Assembly (NCBI GenBank): GCA_964416175.1
Contig: CAYQDF010000029.1
Location: 1 to 32,795, forward strand
Length of the DNA: 32,795 nt
Direction: 5' to 3'
Origin: CAYQDF01 sp964416175
GTDB lineage: Bacteria > Chloroflexota > Anaerolineae > Anaerolineales > UBA4823
Part shown: piece after piece, positions 9,067 to 16,934 of the stretch
Position numbering within the stretch: the stretch's first letter is position 1
Layout: the number at the start of each line of letters is the position of its first letter
The notes under the pieces: generated by a model
The model's input: the letters and a program-made list of their open reading frames with translations, nothing else
What the model was told of the DNA's origin: nothing
The model's database searches: none
Position numbers and translations under genes: made by a program

Positions 9067-9140
9067 TCCTCGGTAGCTCAATTCGGCAGAGCGGGCGGCT
9101 GTTAACCGCTAGGTTCCAGGTTCGAGTCCTGGCCGAGGAG
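9067..9140 (+). tRNA. tRNA-Asn (anticodon GTT)
   Basis: The sequence folds as a complete cloverleaf: acceptor TCCTCGG/CCGAGGA, D stem GCTC/GAGC, anticodon stem GGCGG/CCGCT with loop CTGTTAA (anticodon GTT), and T arm CCAGG-TTCGAGT-CCTGG. The discriminator base is G. CCA is not encoded. Confidence 0.97.
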
Positions 9141-9224
9141 CCTGTTATTATCAATCGGGGCAATCCTTCCCTAAAACCATTGCGTATTCAGTTTCTTTCT
9201 TAATATTTATTGATAGATTCTAAC

Positions 9225-9256
9225 AAAAAAAGCCGTCTCCAGATGTGGAGACGGCT
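9225..9256 (-). terminator. Intrinsic terminator of the zinc-ribbon gene
   Basis: A perfect 10-bp stem (AGCCGTCTCC at 9231-9240 with GGAGACGGCT at 9247-9256) has a 6-base loop. On the minus strand it is followed by a run of seven T. It lies 38 bases past the stop at 9295. Confidence 0.92.
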
Positions 9257-9294
9257 GAGCTGTCATATACAATATTGAAAGGACTTTAACGCTC

Positions 9295-9582
9295 TCAGTC
9301 CTTGGAGGCAGATTCTTTTTTCGACAGAGATTCGCTGGACTTCACCGATTTTTCTTCACTGTCAGATTTTCCCGAACCGTTCGATCGCGAAGTCCCGGAA
9401 GGTGAGCGGTGATCTGTGGCGTAAAAACCAGAGCCTTTGAATACAATTCCAACAGGCAGGTAAATTTTCCGCAGCGCCTTCTTAGAACATTCTGGGCACT
9501 TCGTCAGTGGGGGGTCGGAAAATCTTTGCTGGCGATCGAAACGCACACCACAGTTGTCGCACTGATAAGTATAGGTCGGCAT
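9295..9582 (-). CDS. FmdB-family zinc-ribbon protein
   Basis: This small protein of 95 residues starts MPTYTYQCDNCG. The pair CDNC (8-11) and CPEC, 21 or so residues later, would bind one zinc. The following LPVGIVFKGSGFYATD is the usual end of the FmdB core domain. The tail is rich in Ser, Lys and Glu and is probably disordered. Family members are thought to act as regulators or small zinc proteins; the function is not established. The start at 9582 is preferred to the GTG at 9597 because it gives the standard family N-terminus and has GAGGTG 4 bases upstream. The gene stands alone, with its own promoter and terminator. Confidence 0.9.
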   Translation of the reverse strand: MPTYTYQCDNCGVRFDRQQRFSDPPLTKCPECSKKALRKIYLPVGIVFKGSGFYATDHRSPSGTSRSNGSGKSDSEEKSVKSSESLSKKESASKD

Positions 9583-9629
9583 CACACACCTCAACACCGC
9601 GCAGGATCGAGAGAATCCAATCCATGGTG

Positions 9630-9658
9630 ATTATAGCGCGCCTCCAGATTGATGGCAA
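9630..9658 (-). promoter_or_regulatory. Promoter of the FmdB-type gene
   Basis: On the minus strand TTGCCA (9658-9653) and TATAAT (9635-9630) are separated by 17 bases. The start codon is 47 bases further on. Confidence 0.85.
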
Positions 9659-9686
9659 GACTATGGATCATAGAAATTTATTAACA

Positions 9687-9781
9687 TTAGGGCTTACGCA
9701 GTAGGCAGGAGGTTTGGGGTGTTCGGGCATGCTGAGCCCGCCTGAACACCCCAAATTTCTTCTGAACTTCGTAACTCCTAA
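9687..9781. repeat. 95-bp imperfect palindrome, MITE-like
   Basis: Two 38-base arms run from the ends TTAGG...CCTAA inward and match at 28 of 38 positions when one is inverted. The innermost 12 bases (TTTGGGGTGTTC at 9713-9724 and its complement at 9744-9755) pair perfectly. The 19-base centre holds a second small stem, GGGC/GCCC. The outer arm TTAGGGCTTACGCAGT resembles the termini of small transposable repeats. It sits 10 bases downstream of the histidine-kinase stop and may also act as a transcription end structure. No clear target duplication is seen. Confidence 0.65.
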
Positions 9782-9790
9782 ACAGTTGAT

Positions 9791-12103
9791 CTACTGTTTC
9801 ACTGGCAGGGTAAACACGAATACACTCCCGCCTCCCGGTTTGGGTTCAACCCAGATCTGACCATGATGCGCTTCGAGGGCCAGCTTACAATACGTCAGAC
9901 CTAAGCCGGATCCTTTCCTTCGCCCAGTCTGGCCGGGGACCTGGGTGAACCGCTCGAAAATCTTCGTACGGTACTCTTCAGGGATACCAGGGCCTGTGTC
10001 ACTTACCCGGAAAGCGAGTTGATCCTCATCTAAGTACCCGGCTGTTATTCTGACTTCACCCCCTGCCTCGGAAAATTTGAGCGCATTATCGATGAGATTA
10101 TTCAGCAAACGCAGAATCTTCCCGCGATCGACCTCAATAGCCGGGAGGTCGGTTGGAATTTCGTTGATCAGCTTGATACTATTTTCTCTGGCTGGACCGG
10201 AAAACTCCGCAAACACCCCATCGACGAGGGAGTGCATTTCGACTGTCGTCAGGTCGAGCATGAATTTTCCTGATTGCAGGCGTGCGATCTCGAGCAACGT
10301 TACAACCATCCCGAGGACACGCTGCGCGATTCTTTGAGCGATCTGAAGGGTAGGGGCGATGAGGCCAGTCGGATCGCCGCTGGCATGCGCATCCTGAATC
10401 ATCTCCAGGGCGCTGATCACTGAGCTGACCGGCGCCCGCAGATCGTGGACCAGTGTTTCATTGATGAGTTCCTGTGCTTCCCGATTGGCAACCTCTTCGG
10501 TGACATCCCGGACTGTGAGAACCCAGCCAATAACCTGGCCGTCCTGGCTTTGAACCGGAAAAACCATCCGGTCAATGCAACGCTCAGGGCTGACACCCTC
10601 TATCTTATACGACAGTTTAACTGGCTTCTCGCTGAATGGGTGCAAGTTGGGCAGTTCAGCATCATCCGTGGGATATCCGAGGACTCGAAGGGCATTTTGA
10701 GGCAGGTCAATAAACTTCTTGCCGATAAAATCACTTTGGTCTAGAGCGGTCAGTTCCTGAATCCGTTCATTCGCCAGCTGGATGCGTCCGTCCGGGTCGA
10801 GCAGGAGGATCCCATCCTGGACTGAGTTCAGGACCGTTGTGAGCCGGTCGCGTCCGACCAGGAAATCGCGAGTCAATAATGCATTGTGCAGGGCGATCTC
10901 GACCGCCGGACTCGCCAGACCGGCTAAAATCGAAAGCAAGTGCAGGTCATTCTCAGAGAATGATGCCTGGAGCGATGTGGAGAAAGCCGCCAGGCAACCC
11001 GTCGTGTAGTCCCCGGCTTGCAAGGGGACTCCAACCCAGGCAGATGGAGCATCTTCGCCGGCCGGCAAGCCGATTCTTTGGAGTTCCTCCTCTCCGTGAT
11101 TGGGTATCAGGATTGGTCTACCTTCGAGAATGACCCGGTCTGTCAATCGATCGAGGATTTTCCTCCGCGGCCAAAGCTGCCTGACGCCATCTTTTACTGC
11201 CAGGGGATACCAGATCTCTTCCTTTTCCGAGTCAAACAAGGCAATGTAGAAATTCTCGACCCCCAGGATATCTTTGGTCTGCTGGTAGAGCACCGAAAGC
11301 ATCTTTTCGAGATCTGTCTCTGAGGGCAGCGTTTTGCTTACTTCTCGAAAAGCAGATAACTCGTGCAACCGGCGTTCGAGCTCAAGGCGCGGGGTACTCA
11401 GGTAGTTGAGCAGAATAGATAACAGGATGGTCAATATGCCCAGAACAACAAGCGCATTCTGGCCCAGCACAGGGAAAGCGATGATTAATTGAAAACTCAA
11501 CAGGGCAGGAAGCACTTCGAGCAGGATTAATGCCAGTGAATCCCACCGAAGATTCAGGTAAGATGGCTGCTGGGTCAGACGGCTGCCAGCCCAGAAAAGC
11601 ACTCCATGGAACAAGCCGAAGACCAACGCTGCGTTCAAAACTATCGCTGCAGCGTCGATTCCTGCCAGGAATTGAGGGCCGGGATCTCGATACCAACCGA
11701 ACATCAATGTGATGACGACCAGGGGTATCAAATTTACACCAAGGAGAGAGCCAGCTTCCCAGGCCAGCGTACGAACCGGTCTTTTACTCGGTCCTGCCCT
11801 GGGGACAAACCACTCAAGCAGTACTCCACCAACAAGTCCGGTAAGAAAGACCAGGCTGGTCATCCGGATTCCGATCAGGAGCGAGCTGACCATGACCAGG
11901 ATATTCGAGAGATAAAAACGGCTGTTGAGCAGGTGCAGGGGAGTGTAAAAGATCAGTGCAAAGCTGGCAGCAAGAAAAATAAACAAAGAGAAATGGAACT
12001 CCTCCGGGGGAGACAGGAGGAACCCGACGAACAAGGCAGCTGTTCCCGCGATTGGGATCAGCAGGCGGTAAGTCTGGTGAAAGGCGCCTTTACTGCCGTC
12101 CAT
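9791..12103 (-). CDS. Membrane-bound sensor histidine kinase (GAF-PAS-HisKA-HATPase)
   Basis: The protein has about 770 residues. Numbered from ATG 12103, residues about 10-240 contain roughly eight hydrophobic segments. A GAF domain lies at about 260-405, and PAS with its C-terminal extension at about 419-525 (VLNSVQDGILLLDPDGRIQL). The dimerisation domain carries the phospho-acceptor His in HDLRAP at about 552. The ATPase domain has the N box NNLIDNAL (about 668), DTGPGIP (about 701) and GSGLGL (about 728). All catalytic motifs are intact. A TTG at 12133 overlaps the upstream stop and would add ten residues; neither start has a good ribosome site. It is cotranscribed with the TPR protein gene. 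No adjacent response regulator is seen, so its partner is unknown. Confidence 0.9.
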   Translation of the reverse strand: MDGSKGAFHQTYRLLIPIAGTAALFVGFLLSPPEEFHFSLFIFLAASFALIFYTPLHLLNSRFYLSNILVMVSSLLIGIRMTSLVFLTGLVGGVLLEWFVPRAGPSKRPVRTLAWEAGSLLGVNLIPLVVITLMFGWYRDPGPQFLAGIDAAAIVLNAALVFGLFHGVLFWAGSRLTQQPSYLNLRWDSLALILLEVLPALLSFQLIIAFPVLGQNALVVLGILTILLSILLNYLSTPRLELERRLHELSAFREVSKTLPSETDLEKMLSVLYQQTKDILGVENFYIALFDSEKEEIWYPLAVKDGVRQLWPRRKILDRLTDRVILEGRPILIPNHGEEELQRIGLPAGEDAPSAWVGVPLQAGDYTTGCLAAFSTSLQASFSENDLHLLSILAGLASPAVEIALHNALLTRDFLVGRDRLTTVLNSVQDGILLLDPDGRIQLANERIQELTALDQSDFIGKKFIDLPQNALRVLGYPTDDAELPNLHPFSEKPVKLSYKIEGVSPERCIDRMVFPVQSQDGQVIGWVLTVRDVTEEVANREAQELINETLVHDLRAPVSSVISALEMIQDAHASGDPTGLIAPTLQIAQRIAQRVLGMVVTLLEIARLQSGKFMLDLTTVEMHSLVDGVFAEFSGPARENSIKLINEIPTDLPAIEVDRGKILRLLNNLIDNALKFSEAGGEVRITAGYLDEDQLAFRVSDTGPGIPEEYRTKIFERFTQVPGQTGRRKGSGLGLTYCKLALEAHHGQIWVEPKPGGGSVFVFTLPVKQ

Positions 12104-12129
12104 GCATTTCGAGTCTCGATCAGGTAAGG

Positions 12130-13947
12130 TCAATCGGCCGGTTGTGTCTTCTGAGCTGTCGGGGTGATCGCGGCGGGAGCGCTGGCGACGGATGGAGTTA
12201 TTGTAGGAGATGGTGTGGGAGACTGGATAGTATTTATCATTGTCGGTGAGGGAGTAAGCAGGAGAATCTTCTCAGCGGCAGCGGATCGCCACTCTGGCGG
12301 CACAACCTCCCTGGGTAATGCAAGCAATGCATTCCAATCAGAAATCGCGGATCTGGTATCGCCTGCGGCTTCTCGGGCGAGAGCTCTCCAGTAATAGACA
12401 GCGGCCAACTGGTCCTCTTCCTCAGCCAGTTCTTCACTTCCAGAAAACTGGCTGATGGCATCTGTAAAGCGGTTGGTAAGCAGGAGGGCTCTCCCTAATC
12501 CAAGACTGGCGAGGAAAGACTGACGGTCTATATTCCTGGCTGCAAACAAGTCGTTCACCGCGAGTTGACCTTCCTTCAATTCAAGATAGGCAAGCCCACG
12601 GTAGAGCAGCGCTGGGAAAAGGTCATCCTGGAGTTCGAGTACCTTGCTGAGCGCATCCCTGGCCCCGGCAAAATCATGGAGCTCGTAAAGAATTCGGCCG
12701 TTAACCACTTGGGCTTCGACATCGTCTTCCACGAAACTTAAGTAGATGTCGAGGAATTCCTTTGCTCTGGCTGGCTCGCCAACTTCCAGATAAGCCTGAC
12801 CAAGGACCTTGTATATGGGGAGAGATGTCCGATCGAGTTTGTATGCAATTTCTGCGGCAGCCAGCGCGGAATTGTTATCCTCCGAGGCCAGGAAAGCTTC
12901 CGCCCGGTATTGGTAAATCAGTGGAGAGGAGGGGGCGATCCCTTCGGCAGCCTCGAGGTAATCCAAGGCTAGTTCGATTTCTCCAGCTGCGATTTTCAAA
13001 GAAGCCAGTTCGAGGAAACCTTCGAGGAGATTCGGATCCAATTCGACTGCGCGCAGAAGGTCTTGCTCGACCTCCGCCATATCGAAAAGGGCGATGTTTG
13101 CTCGTGCTCGGCCTAAGTAGGCGGGGGCGAATCCTGAATCTGCCTGTATCGCCTGATCATAAGCAGCCAAAGCCTGCTCGGGCTCATCCAGCAACCGGTA
13201 GGCTTCTCCAACGTAATAATAGGCGTCAGCTGCCTGAGGTTCTTCACGCGCAGCCTGCTGCATATATTTCAACAGATCTTCGTATTCTCCAAGGCCGAAT
13301 GCTCGCAAGCCCGCTCGAAACGCTTCACTGATCGGATGAGGCGTGTTTACATAGAGAGGAGTTGGCGTGTACGTGGCTTCAAGGAGCATCCAGAGCGGTG
13401 TCGGACCGATGAAAGTGGGAGTGGGAGTGCGTTGGTAGGGAGTGTTTGTCGGGAGCAAGGTTGCAGTCGCCCGTTCTGCCGCAAACTTAGGAGTGACGGT
13501 CAGATGCGGCAATCCGAAGATCCCCCCCAACCGATATCCTGGCTTGAGGGTCCCGACCAATAACAAGCCGATGAGGAGGAGACCGGCTCCACCAAAGGAT
13601 ATGATCCGGAGCATTTTCTTGCCTGCTGAGGCCATCGACTTATTGGCCTGGGTTTGATCCCAATCGCGAGGAGGGATTTGCACTGGCGAGAGGTCCGGTG
13701 GAGGAGGGATTGCGCCCAGAATGACTAGACCGAGCTGCGCTTGTTTGTTCTGGGGATCCAGGCGCAGGACGTTTTTCAGACAGTATATTCTTTCTTTGGA
13801 GGACTCGACCACTGCGCTCATGTAGAGCCAATAGATCGGGTTGGCCTGGTCGGCACGCAGCAAACGAGTCAGCAGATCGCGTGCCCTCGCCCGCTGCCCT
13901 TGAGCGATAGCCTCCACCGCTTCACGCAGCATCCTGTCTTCAGCCAT
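12130..13947 (-). CDS. TPR-repeat single-pass membrane protein with Pro/Thr-rich linkers
   Basis: The protein has 605 residues. Residues about 1-75 form a short cytoplasmic TPR-like region. After a Pro-rich segment one transmembrane helix lies at about 111-132 (FGGAGLLLIGLLLVG). A Pro/Thr-rich stretch (TNTPYQRTPTPTFIGPTP) follows. Residues about 205-560 hold around nine TPR units, for example PQAADAYYYVGEAYRLLDEP and ALAAYDQAIQADSGFAPAYL. The C-terminus is another Thr/Pro/Ser-rich tail. The repeats probably sit outside the cytoplasm and bind other proteins. It is the first gene of a two-gene operon with the histidine kinase, so it may feed that sensor. Its ATG lies about 11 bases after the predicted transcription start, so the leader is very short. 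Confidence 0.88.
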   Translation of the reverse strand: MAEDRMLREAVEAIAQGQRARARDLLTRLLRADQANPIYWLYMSAVVESSKERIYCLKNVLRLDPQNKQAQLGLVILGAIPPPPDLSPVQIPPRDWDQTQANKSMASAGKKMLRIISFGGAGLLLIGLLLVGTLKPGYRLGGIFGLPHLTVTPKFAAERATATLLPTNTPYQRTPTPTFIGPTPLWMLLEATYTPTPLYVNTPHPISEAFRAGLRAFGLGEYEDLLKYMQQAAREEPQAADAYYYVGEAYRLLDEPEQALAAYDQAIQADSGFAPAYLGRARANIALFDMAEVEQDLLRAVELDPNLLEGFLELASLKIAAGEIELALDYLEAAEGIAPSSPLIYQYRAEAFLASEDNNSALAAAEIAYKLDRTSLPIYKVLGQAYLEVGEPARAKEFLDIYLSFVEDDVEAQVVNGRILYELHDFAGARDALSKVLELQDDLFPALLYRGLAYLELKEGQLAVNDLFAARNIDRQSFLASLGLGRALLLTNRFTDAISQFSGSEELAEEEDQLAAVYYWRALAREAAGDTRSAISDWNALLALPREVVPPEWRSAAAEKILLLTPSPTMINTIQSPTPSPTITPSVASAPAAITPTAQKTQPAD

Positions 13948-13964
13948 GCTTAACTACCGGGAAG

Positions 13965-13993
13965 AGTTTAGCATAGCCACAGTCAACCGGCAA
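13965..13993 (-). promoter_or_regulatory. Promoter of the TPR/histidine-kinase operon
   Basis: On the minus strand TTGCCG (13993-13988) and TAAACT (13970-13965) are separated by 17 bases. TGC directly before TAAACT gives an extended -10 box. Confidence 0.75.
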
Positions 13994-14107
13994 GTAGTCT
14001 GCCAGCCGCCTCAAGAATCTGTAAGCAACTTCCGTGGGGATTGAAGATAAGTTCTTCTTCAGACACCGGTGGGTTCCTTGATAAAAACAGGTTAAAACAC
14101 TCTGGGT

Positions 14108-14113
14108 TATAAT
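14108..14113 (+). promoter_or_regulatory. -10 box directly before the LysM lipoprotein gene
   Basis: TATAAT ends 7 bases before the ATG at 14121, so the transcript should begin at or very near the start codon. No good -35 hexamer is visible at 16-18 bases. Confidence 0.55.
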
Positions 14114-14120
14114 CCCGTCC

Positions 14121-15110
14121 ATGTCTCCCCGGAAGACAATGATACAGGAATGGTGTTTTATCATAATCTTGAGCGGGATTGTCTTGAGTGGATGTGTAGG
14201 AAGGAAAGTCAATCGCCCGGAATCTGTTGAAGAAAGCCCAGACTTTCCCCTTACCCCCTATCAAAGTCTGACTCCCAGCCCTGTCAGGCAGGCGATCGAG
14301 ACCAGTTCGATCATCACTGCAACCATTGCTCCCACACCTACTGCCACGCCGATTACTTACAGGGTAATCCAGGGTGATACGATGCTGGCGATCGCGCTTC
14401 GGTATGGGGTTCGGCTCGAAGAACTCCTGGCTGCAAACCCCGATGTTGACCCAAGCCTCATGTCCATCGGAACCGAGCTGATCATCCCTTCAAGCGAGAC
14501 AAACGTGACGATATTCACCACCCCGACTCCGATGGCTCTGAAGGTACATCCTGCTGAGTGTTATCAGGATGCTCGTGGGGAGGTCTGGTGTTTTATTCTG
14601 GTCAAGAATGACCAACCCAGATCCATTGAAAATGTGGCAGCCCGGGTTTCCCTTATTGATGAAGGCGGGTCTGTGATTGCTACAGACGAGGCAACTGCGC
14701 CACTCAATATCATTCGGGTTGGTCAAGCCCTGCCACTGACAGTCAACTTCTCCACCCTGGCAGATCAGGAATTCTCCGTGGTTGTGGAGCTGGTTTCTGC
14801 TCTGCCAGTCCCCCGCAATGATGGGCGATATCTGAATGTGGTAGTTGAGATTGAGACCGTGGAGTACCATTCCCAGGGCGGATATGCCATCATCAAGGGG
14901 ATGGTTCAATTGCCCGAGAGAGGCGATACAGCGAGCCTTGTCTGGCTCGCCGCGGTCGGTTATGGTGCTGATGACCGCGTGGTTGCTGTCCGGAAGTCAG
15001 AGCTCGATGGTCCCCTGGCGCCTGGAATTCCGGAGCCGTTCGAGATCGAGCTGTTCAGTCTAGGGCCAAAGATCGAACGGGTCGACGTGCTTGGCGAAGC
15101 CCGACCGTGA
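14121..15110 (+). CDS. LysM-domain lipoprotein
   Basis: The protein has 329 residues. A lipoprotein signal peptide ends in the lipobox LSGC with the lipidated Cys at residue 25. A Thr/Pro-rich linker (ATIAPTPTATP) leads into one LysM domain at 78-123 (TYRVIQGDTMLAIALRYGV), which binds peptidoglycan. Residues about 135-329 form a beta-rich domain of unknown role with segments that look like an immunoglobulin-type or FxLYD fold. It is anchored at the outer face of the membrane. An alternative ATG at 14139 has GGAAG upstream and would also give a valid signal peptide. It is divergent from the TPR operon, sharing a 173-base spacer. Confidence 0.85.
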   Translation: MSPRKTMIQEWCFIIILSGIVLSGCVGRKVNRPESVEESPDFPLTPYQSLTPSPVRQAIETSSIITATIAPTPTATPITYRVIQGDTMLAIALRYGVRLEELLAANPDVDPSLMSIGTELIIPSSETNVTIFTTPTPMALKVHPAECYQDARGEVWCFILVKNDQPRSIENVAARVSLIDEGGSVIATDEATAPLNIIRVGQALPLTVNFSTLADQEFSVVVELVSALPVPRNDGRYLNVVVEIETVEYHSQGGYAIIKGMVQLPERGDTASLVWLAAVGYGADDRVVAVRKSELDGPLAPGIPEPFEIELFSLGPKIERVDVLGEARP

Positions 15111-15134
15111 ACACAGGCCCTGGTAGAAGCTAAC

Positions 15135-15191
15135 TCAAAAAAAATAAAAGGGTGGGGTTTTTGCAGCGGCTCCATCGCTGTAAAACCCCAC
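15135..15191 (-). terminator. Intrinsic terminator of the M50 peptidase gene
   Basis: GTGGGGTTTT at 15152-15161 pairs with AAAACCCCAC at 15182-15191, with a second small stem CAGCG/CGCTG inside. On the minus strand it is followed by a long T-rich run (15150-15135). Confidence 0.9.
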
Positions 15192-15214
15192 AACTACCCA
15201 TTATTTGATGAACT

Positions 15215-16438
15215 CTAGAAGAAACTGAGCGGTATTGGTGTGAAAAGGAGGAAAAAAATCACCAGCGCCGAAATTGCCAGGACTCTTCTTCCCGGATCGA
15301 GCGGAGTAATCTGGTCCAGAGGCTCCGCGTGAACGCGACCCAAAACGAAAATTAAAAACGCCCAAATCCACCAACCCGACCAGATGGTTCCGAGAGCAAC
15401 CAGGATGATCAAAATAAATGGTAAAAGCCCGCGCACTTTGCGCCCAAGCAGGACGTAAAGTACGTGCCCACCATCGAATTGGCCAGCCGGGATCAAATTT
15501 AACGCGGTGACAAGGAGCCCTGACCATCCTGCCCAGGCGATCGGGTGCAGTAATACATCCTGGCCCCCGAACGGCACTGGCCTCCCAGTGAAGAAATATC
15601 GGACCCAATAAAGCAGCGGTGAGATCCCGCCGAAGCTGGCTGGTTCAGGCAACCATTTACCAAAGATCAGGTATTTGGATAACAGATAGAAAATCGAGTT
15701 GCCTTCCAGGCTGAAAGATTGGGTTAATCCCGCAGCTTCGGGCAGGTTCCCCAACTCAGACAGGTACAGACCGAGGAAAAGCACCGGGACAGCAATCACC
15801 AATCCGGCCAAAGGGCCGGCCACACCAATATCCAAAAGGACCCGCTTGTTCCGCGGCGGCTCTTTGAGCTGGATGAATGCGCCCATCGTTCCAAACGGGC
15901 TGAATGGGAAAGGGATGAAATATGGCAAAGTGACCGCAGTTTGATGGTAGCGCGCTGCCAGGTAGTGCCCAAACTCATGCGCCAGCAAGATGCCCAGCAG
16001 GCTGATGCCAAACATAGCCCCGCTAATGAGGGCCGGAATCAGGTGAGGCAGCATCACGTCGAGCTCGCCTGTCAGGGGACCCGTGTACTGGAAGAAAGCA
16101 CCCGCAAAAAGGACGCTCAGCCCAGTCAACAAGAAAAGCAGCAAATTTACCCAGGGATTCGAAGGCCGCGGCTTGACGATGCCTTTCAGGAGCACGATCG
16201 TCTCCTGCCCATTCTCCACTCGAAACAAGGGTGTAACATCCATCTGTCTCAACGCGGCTGCCAGGATGCGGTAGGCCTCTTCAGGTTCCTGGAACAACTT
16301 TCCCTGATACCGGACGATGAAGTTCTGTTTCTCTGTCCCCCAGACGATCCCATCGATGCGAAACACTCGCCTGACGACCGATAAATATGGATCGTGAGGC
16401 GGGGAAGTTGGTAATGATTCTGTAAAAGGAATTGTCAT
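15215..16438 (-). CDS. Site-2-protease-type M50 membrane metallopeptidase
   Basis: The protein has 407 residues and about seven membrane segments. The zinc motif HEFGH is at 154-158 inside a membrane helix, and the third ligand is D322 in IPAGQFDGGH, so the active site is complete. Residues 1-90 form a soluble N-terminal domain, then a long hydrophobic region. Such proteases cut substrates within the membrane, often to release a regulator; here no anti-sigma factor or partner lies nearby. A histidine at the second half of the DGGH motif is usual for this group. No good ribosome site precedes the ATG. It lies just downstream of selC on the same strand and has its own terminator. Confidence 0.92.
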   Translation of the reverse strand: MTIPFTESLPTSPPHDPYLSVVRRVFRIDGIVWGTEKQNFIVRYQGKLFQEPEEAYRILAAALRQMDVTPLFRVENGQETIVLLKGIVKPRPSNPWVNLLLFLLTGLSVLFAGAFFQYTGPLTGELDVMLPHLIPALISGAMFGISLLGILLAHEFGHYLAARYHQTAVTLPYFIPFPFSPFGTMGAFIQLKEPPRNKRVLLDIGVAGPLAGLVIAVPVLFLGLYLSELGNLPEAAGLTQSFSLEGNSIFYLLSKYLIFGKWLPEPASFGGISPLLYWVRYFFTGRPVPFGGQDVLLHPIAWAGWSGLLVTALNLIPAGQFDGGHVLYVLLGRKVRGLLPFILIILVALGTIWSGWWIWAFLIFVLGRVHAEPLDQITPLDPGRRVLAISALVIFFLLFTPIPLSFF

Positions 16439-16513
16439 TGGAATTTACAGCCTATGTGATCAAGATAGAATTCAACTATCGATTGTAAGACTGGATCGAC
16501 CAGGAATATTAAA

Positions 16514-16607
16514 CGGGAGTGGATGGGAGTCGAACCCACCGCGGCTCGCAAAGCGACCCGCCACCGGTTTTGAAGACCGGGGAGCCCACCGGGACCCAAC
16601 CACCCCC
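16514..16607 (-). tRNA. selC: tRNA-Sec (anticodon TCA)
   Basis: The minus strand folds as a selenocysteine tRNA of 94 bases. The acceptor stem has 8 bp (GGGGGTGG/CCACTCCC, one wobble pair) and the T stem 5 bp, giving the 8+5 form special to bacterial tRNA-Sec. The D stem has 6 bp with a 4-base loop. The anticodon loop CTTCAAA has TCA at 16573-16571. A long variable arm (GCGGGTCGC-TTT-GCGAGCCGC) has one G-G mismatch. The discriminator is G and CCA is not encoded. Its presence implies that the organism makes selenoproteins; selA, selB and selD are not in this window. Confidence 0.95.
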
Positions 16608-16650
16608 CTGGCGTCAACCTTCAATTGAACCGATTTGATAACACTAAAAA

Positions 16651-16679
16651 ATTATACCTTCCCAGGTTGGGGGTGTAAA
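16651..16679 (-). promoter_or_regulatory. Consensus promoter of selC
   Basis: On the minus strand TTTACA (16679-16674) and TATAAT (16656-16651) are 17 bases apart. Transcription should start about 36 bases before the tRNA 5' end. Confidence 0.88.
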
Positions 16680-16818
16680 GCGGGATACTTTGCAGGTTTT
16701 CTTCAGAGAAATGGAATACACTAAAGCTGTTGGAAGGATAGATGGGCAGATTCGTTTTCTGATATAGTCTGGATAAAGTTTACAGGATGGTTTATCATTC
16801 CGGGTGCTCCGGGCGATT

Positions 16819-16838
16819 TGTAAAAAGCCAGGATGACA
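16819..16838 (+). promoter_or_regulatory. Candidate operator A upstream of the regulator-glnA operon
   Basis: TGTAAAAAGCCAGGATGACA has half sites TGTAA and TGACA around a 10-base spacer. It matches the reverse complement of site B at 14 of 20 positions. The regulator bound is not known. It starts 116 bases before the operon's start codon. Confidence 0.5.
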
Positions 16839-16861
16839 CAGGGAACATTCTGATAACCCCA

Positions 16862-16881
16862 TGTCATAAGAGCAATTTACA
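16862..16881 (-). promoter_or_regulatory. Candidate operator B upstream of the regulator-glnA operon
   Basis: TGTCATAAGAGCAATTTACA (plus strand) has half sites TGTCA and TTACA around a 10-base spacer. It is the inverted counterpart of site A, centred 43 bases away, which is close to four helical turns. A small hairpin (16894-16911) lies between it and the ribosome site. Confidence 0.5.
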
Positions 16882-16934
16882 GTTGAAGATTGATCGATTT
16901 TCGAGAATCGAGTGAAAGCTGAGCTTGGAGGACA

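Noticed and set aside
9713..9755. Classic intrinsic terminator of the histidine-kinase gene
   Set aside because: On the minus strand the stem is not followed by a T run; the T-rich side lies on the plus strand, where no gene ends. It is better described as the centre of the palindromic element.
13983..14264. Short minus-strand frames across the lipoprotein promoter region
   Set aside because: They overlap the promoters and the start of the lipoprotein gene and have no recognisable content.
16819..16881. TnrA/GlnR box
   Set aside because: The half sites match but the spacer is 10 bases in both copies instead of 7, so it is unlikely to be bound by a Bacillus-type regulator.
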